64,000 bases of DNA from Salipiger bermudensis HTCC2601 (GTDB lineage: Bacteria > Pseudomonadota > Alphaproteobacteria > Rhodobacterales > Rhodobacteraceae). The notes beneath the pieces are model-generated. The model ran no database searches, was not told the DNA's origin, and saw nothing but the letters and a program-made list of their open reading frames with translations. The position numbers and the translations under genes were made by a program. Shown in pieces: positions 32,745 to 43,011 of this stretch (its first letter is position 1; the number at the start of each line of letters is the position of its first letter). The stretch covers positions 503,470 to 567,469 of the forward strand of contig NZ_DS022277.1 of assembly GCF_000153725.1 (NCBI RefSeq). The letters are read 5' to 3'.

Positions 32745-33623
32745 ATGACAGACCTGCAGACCCCGACCCACGAATATCTCACCGTCCGCGAACTGGCCGA
32801 TCTGCTGCGCCTGAAGGAGCGCAAGGTCTATGACCTTGCCGCCTCGGGCGAGGTCCCCTGTTCGCGCGCTACCGGAAAGCTGCTGTTTCCCGCCGCCGAG
32901 GTGCGGGCGTGGATCGCGGGGGCCCAGAGCGGCGCGGCCTCGACACCCCGTCCGGGCGTCTTTCTCGGCAGCCACGATCCGCTGCTCGACTGGGCCATCC
33001 GCCAGTCGCGCTGCGGGCTCGCCACATTCTTCGACGGCTCCCTCGACGGGCTTGCGCGCTATGCTGCGGGCGAGGGCGTGGCCACCGGGCTGCACGTGCG
33101 CGATGCCGATGGGGCCTGGAACCTACGCGCCGCGCGCGGCGTGGCCGAGGGGCAGAACGCGGTGCTGATCGCCTTCGCCGGGCGGCGCCGGGGGCTGGTG
33201 CTGCGTGAGGACGGACCACGGGTCGGTGGCCTTTCCGATCTCGGCGGGCTGAGACTGGCGCCGCGGCAGGAAGGCTCGGGCACCGCCGGGTTGCTGCGGG
33301 ATCTGGCCTCGGAGGCCGGGCTCGATCTGTCGCGTATCGCGCTCACGGCGATGGAGCGCAGCGAGGACGAGGCGGTGCAGTCGGTGCGCCGGGGCGAGGC
33401 CGACGTGACCTTCGGGCTCGAGTCGGTCGCCCGCGCCTACGGCCTGAGCTTCGTGCCGGTGATCGAGGAGCGTTTCGACCTGCTCATCGACCGTCGCGCC
33501 TATTTCGAGCCTGCCATGCAGGGGCTGATCGCCTTCTGCCGCTCGGACACGTTCCGCCAGCGCGCCGAAAGCCTCGGCGGTTACGACATTTCGCGGCTTG
33601 GCGAGGTGGTCTGGAACGCCTGA
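32745..33623 (+). CDS. HTH regulator fused to an oxyanion-binding-like domain
   Basis: A 292-residue one-component regulator. Residues about 11-60 form an excisionase/MerR-like helix-turn-helix (LTVRELADLLRLKERKVYDLAASGEVPCSRATGKLLFPAAEV). The rest is a periplasmic-binding-protein-like domain (PBP_like/ModA-type) with no signal peptide, so it acts in the cytoplasm. Such fusions sense molybdate or tungstate. It follows tupA in the same direction and probably controls the tup operon or the fdh genes. It is convergent with the response regulator gene, six bases away. Confidence 0.85.
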   Translation: MTDLQTPTHEYLTVRELADLLRLKERKVYDLAASGEVPCSRATGKLLFPAAEVRAWIAGAQSGAASTPRPGVFLGSHDPLLDWAIRQSRCGLATFFDGSLDGLARYAAGEGVATGLHVRDADGAWNLRAARGVAEGQNAVLIAFAGRRRGLVLREDGPRVGGLSDLGGLRLAPRQEGSGTAGLLRDLASEAGLDLSRIALTAMERSEDEAVQSVRRGEADVTFGLESVARAYGLSFVPVIEERFDLLIDRRAYFEPAMQGLIAFCRSDTFRQRAESLGGYDISRLGEVVWNA

Positions 33624-33629
33624 GCGCGC

Positions 33630-34994
<1,365 letters not shown>

Positions 34995-35005
34995 GGGTCA
35001 GCGGC

Positions 35006-35131
35006 TCAGTCGAGCCGGACGTTCGGGCTGGAATAGGCTTCGGCGGACGAGAACCCGATCTCGTGCAGCCCGAAATAGGCGGCGACGCCGATGACGATGA
35101 TGGCAACGAAGCCGGTGATCATGGCTTTCAT
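35006..35131 (-). CDS. Small single-pass membrane protein of the fdh locus
   Basis: A 41-residue protein. One transmembrane helix (MITGFVAIIVIGVAAYFGL) is followed by a short polar tail ending SSAEAYSSPNVRLD. AGGAGA lies nine bases before the ATG at 35131. The gene begins six bases after the WD40/cytochrome gene ends, in the same direction. The conserved-looking tail and tight spacing suggest a real gene; it might anchor or assemble the cytochrome subunit. I know of no named family. Confidence 0.72.
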   Translation of the reverse strand: MKAMITGFVAIIVIGVAAYFGLHEIGFSSAEAYSSPNVRLD

Positions 35132-35136
35132 GTAGG

Positions 35137-36447
35137 TCAGTCTCCTGTGGTGGCCGGCGCGGTGCTGGCCCGTTTGAGATAGTCGATCAGATCGGCCCGG
35201 TCACCCCCGCCGGCAATCACCTGCATGGGCATCTTGGAACCGGGAATGTAGTGGTCCGGGCCCTGATCGAAAAGCGCGTCTATGGTGGTTTCGGTCCAGA
35301 CGATGTCGGAGCCGTCAAGCGTGTCGGAATAGCTGTAGCCGGGCACCGTGCCGGCGCGACGGCCGAAGACGCCGTGCAGGCTTGGCCCCGCCTTGCGCGA
35401 GGGGCCGGGCGAGAGCGCGTGGCAGATCGAGCATTTGCGCATGAACTGCCGCTCGCCATTGGGCATGGTCTCGGCCTCGCGCAGGAAGGAGCGCGCGCCG
35501 CTGATGCCGGGTTCGAACTGGTCAAGCATGGCGACCGGCCAGGCATAGGCCACGTCGTCGAGCCCACCGGCATGGATCACCGCGCCATCGGGCGAGAAGG
35601 CCAGCGCCCAGACCGGCCCCTTCCGGGTGGCGCGGAAATCGCGGGTGATGCGCCAGTCACGGGTGTCGACGATCATGATAAAGCCCTCGCCATCGCCCAC
35701 GGCCAGCTGATTGGTGGGGCCATGATGAGCGAGCGCAAGGATCGGGCGACGATCGAGCGTCAGGTCGGCGATCTGCTCGCCGGTGTCGAGATCGAGCACG
35801 CGGGTGCCGCCATCGACCGCGCCATAGGCGATCCAGCCATCGCCGAGCGCGAGCCGGTTTATGCCGAAGCCATGCTGCGCCAGCGGCACCGGCGCACCGC
35901 CTGCGAGGTCGTAGCGCAGCAGCCCGCCGTTCATGGTGGCGGCGTAGAGCGTCTCATTGGTCCCGAAGGCCACTGCGTTGACGCCCGCGCCGGGGGGGGG
36001 CAGGGCGCGGCCCTCGCCGCCCGCAAGCGGCCAGAGCATGATCGAGCCGTCCCAGCTGCCGCTGACCACGGTCTCGCCGTCAGGGGAGACTGCAAGCGTC
36101 GTCACCTTGCCCTGATGCTGGCCGAGCGTGCGAGCCTCTTCGCCCCAGAGCCGGACTGCGAAATCGTCGCCGCCTGACACGAGCTGCCCCTGCGCCCCGA
36201 AGGTCAGCGCGGTGACCGAAGCCGCGTGGCCCTCGAGCCAGCGCGGCGTGGTCTCGTCCCAGAGACCGACGGAATTGTCGAAGCTGCCCGTCGCGACCTG
36301 CCCAGAGGGGGCCACGGCGATGGCCATGACCGGCCCGCCATGCCCCTTGAGTGAGCGGAACTCCGGCTCTGCCCCCTGCGCCGCGTCCTGTGCGATGACA
36401 GGCGCGGCGCAGAGCATCAGGCCCAGAGCCAAGGCCAGCCGGCTCAT
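35137..36447 (-). CDS. WD40-propeller/cytochrome c fusion protein
   Basis: A 436-residue exported protein (signal LALGLMLCAAPVIA). Residues about 30-310 are seven WD40-like repeats (FRSLKGHGGPVMAIAVAPSGQVATGSFDNSVGLWD is the first). The C-terminal 110 residues are a class I cytochrome c with heme motif C339-S-I-C342-H343 and a Met ligand in GSKMPMQVI. It lies directly downstream of the fdhC cytochrome b subunit, so it may take electrons from the formate dehydrogenase in the periplasm. WD40 plus heme is an unusual build. Confidence 0.88.
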   Translation of the reverse strand: MSRLALALGLMLCAAPVIAQDAAQGAEPEFRSLKGHGGPVMAIAVAPSGQVATGSFDNSVGLWDETTPRWLEGHAASVTALTFGAQGQLVSGGDDFAVRLWGEEARTLGQHQGKVTTLAVSPDGETVVSGSWDGSIMLWPLAGGEGRALPPPGAGVNAVAFGTNETLYAATMNGGLLRYDLAGGAPVPLAQHGFGINRLALGDGWIAYGAVDGGTRVLDLDTGEQIADLTLDRRPILALAHHGPTNQLAVGDGEGFIMIVDTRDWRITRDFRATRKGPVWALAFSPDGAVIHAGGLDDVAYAWPVAMLDQFEPGISGARSFLREAETMPNGERQFMRKCSICHALSPGPSRKAGPSLHGVFGRRAGTVPGYSYSDTLDGSDIVWTETTIDALFDQGPDHYIPGSKMPMQVIAGGGDRADLIDYLKRASTAPATTGD

Positions 36448-36451
36448 GTGC

Positions 36452-37660
36452 TCACTCCGCCGGGGTGGCCGACGTTCTGGCCGCCTCGGCTTCGCGCTCC
36501 TTCACCTTGTCGTACCAGATCGAGTGGTGCTGGTGCGCCCAGTTCTCGTCGACCTGGCCTGAGCCCATGGCGTCATAGGCGCCCTCCATCCCGACCGTGC
36601 CGATATAGATGTGGCCGATGATCACCGCCATCATCAGGAAGGCGACGATGGCGTGCCAGAGCTGGGCGAACTGCATCTCTTCCTGCGGGGCGAGCGCCAC
36701 CGGGAAGCTCTCGAGCCCGAACCAGCCGGGGACGCCCCAGTCGTTGAGGATCGAAAAGGTCTTGGCGAAGAGCGGCAGGTCGTAGGGGAACAGCAGCGAC
36801 AGGCCCGAGACCGAGACCGAAACGCCGAGCACGATCACCGACCAGAAGATGATCTTCTGACCCGCGTTGAACTTCTTCGCGGGCGGGTGCTTGTCGCCGA
36901 TGATGCCGCCGGCCTGCGCGAACCAGGTGATGTCCGTGCGGTCGGGCAGATTGTGCCAGACCCACATCACGAAGACCATGACCAGCGCGATCATGAAGGC
37001 CCAGCTGACGTTGTTGTGGATGAATTTCGAGCCCGTCAGCAGCACCGAGTTCAACTCGTGGCCGAAGGCCGGGATCAGGAACTTGCGCCCGAACAGCGTG
37101 AGCAGCCCGGTCAGCCCCAGAAGGATGAACGAGCCCGCCAGCACCCAATGGGCGAAGCGCTCGATCCACTTGAACCGCAGCACGGTGGCGCCGGTCTTGC
37201 CGCCGTCGATCTTGATGCGGCCGCGCAGCAGGAAGAACACTGCCAGAATCGCGATGGTGCCGAGGAGCAGCCAGCCGCCATAGGTGCGCAGCGGGCCTTC
37301 GCGGAACTCGAGCCACCACATGCCGCCGTCCTGCATCAGCACCTTGCCGTTGGGGTTGAGCGTCGTGACGGTGGGGTCGATCTCGTTATAGCGCATGGCG
37401 CGCCAGAGGTCGGGATCGGAAGCGCCCCCGAGGGTGCCAAGCTCCGGCGCCTCGGGCGGCTCGCCGCCGATGTTCTCGCGGCGAAACTCGTCATCCACCT
37501 GGATGCCGGCCTGCCGCCGCATGATGTCTTCAAGCGTCTGCGCACCGCCGGTGGCGGTGCGGTCGGGCTCGGGGGGCACAAGGGTATCCTGCGCCGCGAC
37601 GCCCATCGGGGCGGCGGTCATCAGGACCAGTGCGAAAAGGGCCAACAGATGGCGCAGCAT
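36452..37660 (-). CDS. fdhC: Formate dehydrogenase cytochrome b556 subunit (gamma)
   Basis: A 402-residue membrane subunit. It has a signal peptide (MLRHLLALFALVLMTAAPMGVAA), a periplasmic N-terminal extension of about 100 residues, and then at least five membrane helices. Heme-ligand histidines are likely in ERFAHWVLAGSF, GSKFIHNN and QLWHAIVAFLMMAVIIGHIYIG. It passes electrons from FdhB to the quinone pool. The ATG at 37660 is six bases after GGAG; an ATG at 37666 sits on the ribosome-binding site. It belongs to the fdhABC operon. Confidence 0.92.
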   Translation of the reverse strand: MLRHLLALFALVLMTAAPMGVAAQDTLVPPEPDRTATGGAQTLEDIMRRQAGIQVDDEFRRENIGGEPPEAPELGTLGGASDPDLWRAMRYNEIDPTVTTLNPNGKVLMQDGGMWWLEFREGPLRTYGGWLLLGTIAILAVFFLLRGRIKIDGGKTGATVLRFKWIERFAHWVLAGSFILLGLTGLLTLFGRKFLIPAFGHELNSVLLTGSKFIHNNVSWAFMIALVMVFVMWVWHNLPDRTDITWFAQAGGIIGDKHPPAKKFNAGQKIIFWSVIVLGVSVSVSGLSLLFPYDLPLFAKTFSILNDWGVPGWFGLESFPVALAPQEEMQFAQLWHAIVAFLMMAVIIGHIYIGTVGMEGAYDAMGSGQVDENWAHQHHSIWYDKVKEREAEAARTSATPAE

Positions 37661-37770
37661 GGTCATCTCCAATGTCGGTCACGCAGGATCCGCGCGGAAC
37701 GGCGGCCATCGCCGCCCCGCGCGTCTCGTTCAGGCGCTGGCGGGCCCGGGGGCCCGCCGGTCGTCCGGCC

Positions 37771-38364
37771 TCAGTTGGCCTTCTCGTCGTAGGCAGTGCC
37801 CCAGCCCCAGGCGCCGGAGCCGAAGCCCCGCGCGACCACACGCTCGCGGTAGATCGACGACACCTCGTCGCCGTCGCCCGCCAGCAGGGCCTTGGTCGAG
37901 CACATCTCGGCGCAGATCGGCAGCTTGCCTTCCGCGATCCGGTTGCGCCCGTACTTCTGGAACTCGGCGGCGGAGGTGTTCTCTTCCGGGCCACCGGCGC
38001 AGAAGGTGCACTTGTCCATCTTGCCGCGCGAGCCGAAGTTGCCCGCCTGCGGGTACTGCGGCGCGCCGAAGGGGCACGCGTAAAAGCAGTAGCCGCAGCC
38101 GATGCACAGGTCCTTGGAGTGCAGCACCACACCGTCTTCGGTCTGGTAGAAGCAATCGACCGGACAGACGGCCATGCAGGGTGCGTCCGAGCAGTGCATG
38201 CAGGCGACCGAGATCGAGCGTTCGCCCGGCTGGCCGTCCTGAATGGTCACCACCCGTCGGCGGTTGATGCCCCACGGCACCTCGTGCTCGTTCTTGCACG
38301 CGGTGACGCAGGCGTTGCACTCGATGCAGCGTTCGGCATCGCAGAGGAATTTAGCTCGTGCCAT
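37771..38364 (-). CDS. fdhB: Formate dehydrogenase iron-sulfur subunit (beta)
   Basis: A 197-residue ferredoxin-like subunit (FDH3 beta type) with four cysteine groups for four 4Fe-4S clusters: CIECNACVTACK, CMHCSDAPCMAVCP, CIGCGYCFYACP and CTFC with a late CAEMC. It links FdhA to the cytochrome b subunit. The start ATG at 38364 follows AAGGAGAG. The fdhA stop lies 12 bases upstream. Confidence 0.95.
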   Translation of the reverse strand: MARAKFLCDAERCIECNACVTACKNEHEVPWGINRRRVVTIQDGQPGERSISVACMHCSDAPCMAVCPVDCFYQTEDGVVLHSKDLCIGCGYCFYACPFGAPQYPQAGNFGSRGKMDKCTFCAGGPEENTSAAEFQKYGRNRIAEGKLPICAEMCSTKALLAGDGDEVSSIYRERVVARGFGSGAWGWGTAYDEKAN

Positions 38365-38376
38365 GTCTCGCTCTCC

Positions 38377-41355
38377 TTACGCCGGCATGATCTTGCAGAG
38401 GGTGGCCTTGGTCTCCTGCATCTGGGTGACGGAGTCGTAGCCATAGGTCTGCGCAGTGTTGGTGGATTCACCCAAGACGATGGGGTCCGCACCGTCTGGA
38501 TATTTCGAGCGCAGATCCTCGCCCTCGAAATGACCGCCGAAGTGGAACGGCATGAAGGCGACGCCTTCGCCCACCCGCGGGGTGACCATGGCCATAACCT
38601 TGACCTTGCCGCCCTCGGGGCCCTCGACCCAGACATCCGCCCCGTCCCGAACGCCGATATTGTTGGCGTCGCGCGGGTTGATCTCGACGAACATGTTCTG
38701 CTGGAGCTCGGCGAGCCACGGGTTGGACCGGGTCTCGTCGCCGCCACCCTCGTACTCGACCAGTCGGCCGGAGGTGAGGATGATCGGATAGTCCTTCGAG
38801 AAGTCGTTCTTCTGGATCGAAGCGTACATGGTCGGCACCCGCCAGAAGGTCTTGTCCTCGTAGGTCGGGTAGTCCTCCACCAGGTCGCGCCGGTTGGTGT
38901 AGAGCGGCTCGCGGTGCACGGGGACCGGATCCGGGAAGGTCCAGACCACGCAGCGGGCCTTGGCGTTGCCGTAAGGGGCACAGCCATGGGCGATCGCCAC
39001 GCGCTGGATGCCGCCCGAAAGGTCGGTCTTCCAGTTCACGCCGCCGATCTTGTCGGCGAAGTCGGACGGGTATGGCCCGCTCTGCGATTGCTCTCCGAGA
39101 TCGGTATTGGTCTCGGGGCGCTGGTCGATATAGCCCGCGACATACTCGATCATGCGCCGCTCGTAGGGCGTGAGATCGCTGTCCCAGCCAAGATCGATCA
39201 GCATCTGCATGGTGAACTCGGGATAGCCGTCCTCGATCTCGGACCCGACGGTGTAAGAGCCCTCGGCGAGCAGATTCTCGCCATTGCGCTCGACGCCGTA
39301 ACGGGCACGGAACGGCAGACCGCCCTGCGCCACCGGAAGCGAGGTGTCGTAGAGATTGGCCGAGCCCGGGTGGTTCATCTCGGGCGTGCCCCAGCAGGGC
39401 CACGGCATGCCGTAATAGTCGCCATCCGCGGGGCCACCATTCGCGCGCAGCGTGGTGCGGTCGAAGGTGTGCTGGTTCTCCATGTGCATCTTGAGCCGTT
39501 CCGGCGACTGGCCGGTATAGCCCACGGTCCACATACCGCGGTTGAATTCGCGGGTGAGATCCTCGACCAGCGGTTCCTCGCCATTCACCTCGATGTTGCG
39601 GAACATGCGATCCGCAAAGCCGAACTTGGTGGCGAACTTGTGCATGATGATGTGATCGGGCAGCGACTCGAAGAGCGGGTCCACCACCTTGTCACGCCAC
39701 TGGATCGAGCGGTTCGACGCGGTCACCGAGCCGTAGGTCTCGAACTGGGTCGAGGCCGGCAGCAGGTAGGTGTTGTCGGTCCGGTCGTGCAGGATCGCGG
39801 AGACGGTGGGATAGGGATCGACCACGACCAGCAGGTCGAGCTTCTCCATCGCCGTCTTCATCTCCTTCATCCGGGTCTGCGAGTTCGGGGCGTGGCCCCA
39901 GAACACCATCGCGCGGGTGTTGTCGGGCTGTTCGAGGTTTTCCTTGGCCTCGAGCACACCGTCGATCCAGCGGCTGACCGGGATGCCGGTCAGGTTCATC
40001 ATGGCCTTGTCCTTGCCATCCTTGCCCTGCATCGTGGCAAAGCGGCCCTTGAGCCAGTCGAGATCCTCTTCCCAGACCCGTGCCCAGTGCGCCCAGCTTC
40101 CCGCGGTCAGGCCGTAATAGCCCGGCAGCGTGTCGGCGAGGACACCGAGGTCGGTCGCGCCCTGCACGTTGTCATGGCCGCGGAAGATATTGGTGCCGCC
40201 ACCGGCGGTGCCCATGTTGCCAAGCGCCAGCTGCAGGATGCAGTAGGCCCGGGTGTTGTTGTTGCCGTTGGTGTGCTGGGTGCCGCCCATGCACCAGATC
40301 ACGGTGCCGGGACGGTTGTTGGCCAGCGTCCGCGCCACGCGCTCGAGCTGGCTGCCCGGCACTCCGGTGACGCGCTCGACCTCGTCGGGCGTCCAGTTGG
40401 CGACCTCGGTGCGGATCTCGTCCATGCCCCAGACGCGGCTGCGGATGAACTCGCGGTCTTCCCAGCCGTTCTCGAAGATGTGCCACAGCAGACCCCAGAC
40501 CAGCGCCACGTCCGAGCCCGGACGGAAGCGGACGTATTCGTCCGCGTGGGCGGCGGTGCGGGTGAAACGCGGATCGCAGACGATCAGCGGCGCGTTGTTC
40601 TGCTCCTTGGCCTTCAGCACGTGCTGAAGCGACACCGGGTGCGCCTCGGCGGGGTTGCCGCCGATGATGAAGATCGCGCGCGACTTGTGGATGTCGTTGT
40701 AGGAGTTCGTCATGGCGCCGTAGCCCCATGTGTTGGCAACGCCGGCCACGGTGGTCGAGTGGCAGATCCGGGCCTGGTGATCCACGTTGTTCGTGCCCCA
40801 GTAGGCGGCGAACTTGCGGAACAGGTAGGCCTGCTCATTCGAGTGCTTGGCCGAGCCCAGCCAGTAGACCGAGTCCGGGCCGGAGCTGTCGCGGATCGAC
40901 ATCATCTGGTCGCCGATCTCGTCGATGGCCTGTTCCCAGGAGATGCGCTGCCATTCGCCGCCCACCTTCTTCATGGGATACTTCAGGCGGCGCTCGCCAT
41001 GCGCGTGCTCGCGCACCGAGGCCCCCTTGGCGCAGTGGGCGCCGAGGTTGAACGGGCTGTCCCAGCCGGGCTCCTGCCCGATCCAGACGCCGCCCTGGAC
41101 CTCTGCCTCGACGGTGCAGCCGACCGAGCAGTGGGTGCAGACGGATTTGACCCGCGTCACGTCGCCGGAGGCCGCGGTCGCGGCGGTGGCCTGGGTCACG
41201 GTGCCGCCGGTGGCGGCCACAGCCGCAAGCCCGCCGATCGCCAGACCCGAGCCGCGCAGGAAGGCGCGGCGGTCAACCGAGGCGTTGGTCACCTCGGAAA
41301 GGATACTTGTCCGCTGGGGGCGTCGCGCAACCCCGTTGGTCTTTTTCCTCAACAT
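38377..41355 (-). CDS. fdhA: Formate dehydrogenase catalytic subunit (alpha), Mo/W-pterin
   Basis: A 992-residue molybdopterin oxidoreductase. A Tat signal is present (RR at 29-30, DRRAFLRGSG). The 4Fe-4S ligands are C73, C76, C80 and C108. The active-site C198-H199 (ARICHSTTV) is the Cys form of the family, with no in-frame TGA/selenocysteine. It oxidises formate to CO2, the last C1 step. GGGGAG lies eight bases before the ATG at 41355; a GTG at 41364 is too close to that site. The export signal predicts a periplasm-facing enzyme. Tungstate transport genes nearby hint at W rather than Mo. Confidence 0.95.
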   Translation of the reverse strand: MLRKKTNGVARRPQRTSILSEVTNASVDRRAFLRGSGLAIGGLAAVAATGGTVTQATAATAASGDVTRVKSVCTHCSVGCTVEAEVQGGVWIGQEPGWDSPFNLGAHCAKGASVREHAHGERRLKYPMKKVGGEWQRISWEQAIDEIGDQMMSIRDSSGPDSVYWLGSAKHSNEQAYLFRKFAAYWGTNNVDHQARICHSTTVAGVANTWGYGAMTNSYNDIHKSRAIFIIGGNPAEAHPVSLQHVLKAKEQNNAPLIVCDPRFTRTAAHADEYVRFRPGSDVALVWGLLWHIFENGWEDREFIRSRVWGMDEIRTEVANWTPDEVERVTGVPGSQLERVARTLANNRPGTVIWCMGGTQHTNGNNNTRAYCILQLALGNMGTAGGGTNIFRGHDNVQGATDLGVLADTLPGYYGLTAGSWAHWARVWEEDLDWLKGRFATMQGKDGKDKAMMNLTGIPVSRWIDGVLEAKENLEQPDNTRAMVFWGHAPNSQTRMKEMKTAMEKLDLLVVVDPYPTVSAILHDRTDNTYLLPASTQFETYGSVTASNRSIQWRDKVVDPLFESLPDHIIMHKFATKFGFADRMFRNIEVNGEEPLVEDLTREFNRGMWTVGYTGQSPERLKMHMENQHTFDRTTLRANGGPADGDYYGMPWPCWGTPEMNHPGSANLYDTSLPVAQGGLPFRARYGVERNGENLLAEGSYTVGSEIEDGYPEFTMQMLIDLGWDSDLTPYERRMIEYVAGYIDQRPETNTDLGEQSQSGPYPSDFADKIGGVNWKTDLSGGIQRVAIAHGCAPYGNAKARCVVWTFPDPVPVHREPLYTNRRDLVEDYPTYEDKTFWRVPTMYASIQKNDFSKDYPIILTSGRLVEYEGGGDETRSNPWLAELQQNMFVEINPRDANNIGVRDGADVWVEGPEGGKVKVMAMVTPRVGEGVAFMPFHFGGHFEGEDLRSKYPDGADPIVLGESTNTAQTYGYDSVTQMQETKATLCKIMPA

Positions 41356-41477
41356 GTTTCTCACTCCCCTTGCGTGCTCGGCCCCCGCATGGTGCCTCGC
41401 TTGCTTGGTATTAAAGGTGCCTCGGACAGTCGGGCGTCACGCAACCAGTCGTCCTTGGCGGGAAAACCAGCGTCCGG

Positions 41478-41672
41478 TCAGAACCGGGCGGCGGCATAGT
41501 AGGCGCGGGTATGCGCGGTGTCCTGGATCTTGGACGATGCCAGGTCGGGCTCTGCGGCCTCTGCCTCGGTGCCGCCGGTGGTGGCGACGGCAACCGCCGC
41601 AAGCGGTGCGCCGGTCGAAGCCAGTTTCAGGAAGTCACGGCGGCTCTTGGCCGACTCGTCGTTCCTCGTCAT
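41478..41672 (-). CDS. Formate dehydrogenase region Tat-target protein
   Basis: A 64-residue protein with a twin-arginine signal (KSRRDFLKLASTGAPLAAVAVATTGGTEAEA). After it only a short tail remains (SKIQDTAHTRAYYAAARF). It matches the small family known as formate dehydrogenase region Tat target, found just before fdhA. The function is not settled; it may take part in export or assembly of FdhA. GGAGG lies seven bases before the ATG. Confidence 0.88.
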   Translation of the reverse strand: MTRNDESAKSRRDFLKLASTGAPLAAVAVATTGGTEAEAAEPDLASSKIQDTAHTRAYYAAARF

Positions 41673-41722
41673 GGAGAGACCTCCTCTCTCTTGGTTGTGG
41701 CGGTTGCCCGCCGGGGTGCGGA

Positions 41723-42370
41723 TCACTCCGCGCTCATCCGGAACGCCTCGGACTCGATCTCCATGAAGGCCCGGCCGAGACGTCCGACCGGGGCATAGAA
41801 GACCGAGTTCTTGGCGCCCTCGAGATCCGAATAGAAATGCGCGGCCCAGGGGCCGATATGCTTGTTGAAGAACGTCTTCTGCTGGCCCAGCGTCGCAGGC
41901 ACCCCGAAGCGGCCGACGATCATCGCGCCCATCATCTCCATCAGCGAGGCGATGTTGTCCTCGGGCTCGAACACGTTCTCTGCGCGGGCGAGGCCGCGCG
42001 CCGTCATGTCCTGACGCAGCTGCGCCAAGGGCTTCTCGTTGAGAAAACCGGTCAGGTAATACGACGCGTAGGGCAACAGCTCGCCTCGGCCGAGGCCGAT
42101 GAACAGGCGGTTGTACTCGCTTTCGACCGCCGCGGGCTTGGAGATCTTCGCGACCTTGGCAAGCGTGGTCACCGCCTCGCCGACCGGGCTGGCGTCGCCG
42201 CTGAGGCCGGCACACTGGTCGATCAGGCCCTGATCGGCGGGGCGGGCGAGGATCAGGCCGAGGAAGTTGTAGAGATCGGCGCGCAGGCGATCCTCTTCGG
42301 CGATCTTCGGAGCCGGCTTCGCGTCGGTGGTCAGGTCGGGGGCTGCACTCATGGGGGGTCGGTCCGTCAT
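41723..42370 (-). CDS. TorD-like chaperone for formate dehydrogenase
   Basis: A 215-residue helical protein of the TorD/DmsD family, which binds the Tat signal of molybdoenzymes and helps cofactor insertion. Visible segments are EEDRLRADLYNFLGLILARP, VESEYNRLFIGLGRGELLPYASYYLTGFLNEKPL and FEPEDNIASLMEMMGAMI, the usual family landmarks. Its start overlaps the stop of the DUF3306 gene (TGATG). FdhA is the obvious client. Confidence 0.9.
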   Translation of the reverse strand: MTDRPPMSAAPDLTTDAKPAPKIAEEDRLRADLYNFLGLILARPADQGLIDQCAGLSGDASPVGEAVTTLAKVAKISKPAAVESEYNRLFIGLGRGELLPYASYYLTGFLNEKPLAQLRQDMTARGLARAENVFEPEDNIASLMEMMGAMIVGRFGVPATLGQQKTFFNKHIGPWAAHFYSDLEGAKNSVFYAPVGRLGRAFMEIESEAFRMSAE

Positions 42371-43011
42371 CAGCTGGCCTCGAAGTGGAAGCGCATGCGG
42401 CGGGCACTGGCCGGGAGCATGCTCTCTTCCTCTTCGGGCGGGGTGTCGGTTTGGGCGGTCTCGGGCGCTGCAGTTTCGGCCGCGGGCACCTCGAGCGGCG
42501 GGATCTCGGGCTTCGTCTCGATGGTGGGGCCCAGCGTTTCGGGCGCGCGCAGCGATGTGGTCTCGGCGGCGAGCTCCGGGGCCTCCTCGGACGCGGACTC
42601 CGCCGCCTCGTTCTCGACAGCGTCCTTCGCGACGTAGTCGAGATGTGCCAGCAGGCCCTTGCCGACCTGGTAGGTCGTCTTGAAGTCTGCCGCCGGGGTC
42701 ACGAAGGTAAAATCCGTGTCGTAGTCGTTGAGCCCGTCGAGGCAGGCCAGCACCGGGTTCGAGCGCCAGAGCGTCCGCAGGGCGCGGTTCTTCAGCCGCT
42801 TGGGCAGCTGCGACTTGAGGAACTTCTGCACCATCTCGCCGTCGGTGATGTCTTCCGGCAGCGGCAGGCCGGCCTCCGCCAGCAGCTCCTCGTCGCTGCG
42901 CTCGGCGAGCTTGGCCTCCTCCTCGGCGCGCTGGGTCTCGAGCTGGGCGTCGGCCTCGGCCTTCTGCTCGGCCTCTACGGCGGCTTTTCTGCGGGACCAG
43001 AAATCTCTCAT
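42370..43011 (-). CDS. DUF3306 protein of the fdh locus
   Basis: A 213-residue acidic, alanine/glutamate-rich protein. It begins MRDFWSRRKAAVEAEQ, and has a conserved middle (LPKRLKNRALRTLWRSNPVLACLDGLNDYDTDFT) followed by a long low-complexity Glu/Ala/Pro tail. This is the DUF3306 pattern. It is always reported near formate dehydrogenases, but its function is unknown to me. It overlaps both neighbouring genes by a few bases, so the three are coupled. Confidence 0.85.
   Translation of the reverse strand: MRDFWSRRKAAVEAEQKAEADAQLETQRAEEEAKLAERSDEELLAEAGLPLPEDITDGEMVQKFLKSQLPKRLKNRALRTLWRSNPVLACLDGLNDYDTDFTFVTPAADFKTTYQVGKGLLAHLDYVAKDAVENEAAESASEEAPELAAETTSLRAPETLGPTIETKPEIPPLEVPAAETAAPETAQTDTPPEEEESMLPASARRMRFHFEAS

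Noticed and set aside
40750-40810. Possible selenocysteine (TGA) in the FdhA active site
   Set aside because: The active-site codon is an ordinary Cys codon (C198) and the frame is open without a TGA.
41391-41424. Direct repeat GGTGCCTCG upstream of fdhA
   Set aside because: Two nine-base copies only, in G/C-rich DNA, with no further sign of function.
37630-41499. A 1289-codon open frame on the plus strand opposite the formate dehydrogenase genes
   Set aside because: It is antisense to fdhB/fdhA, whose protein sequences are unmistakable. High GC content keeps the opposite frame open. The product is low-complexity and shows no domain.
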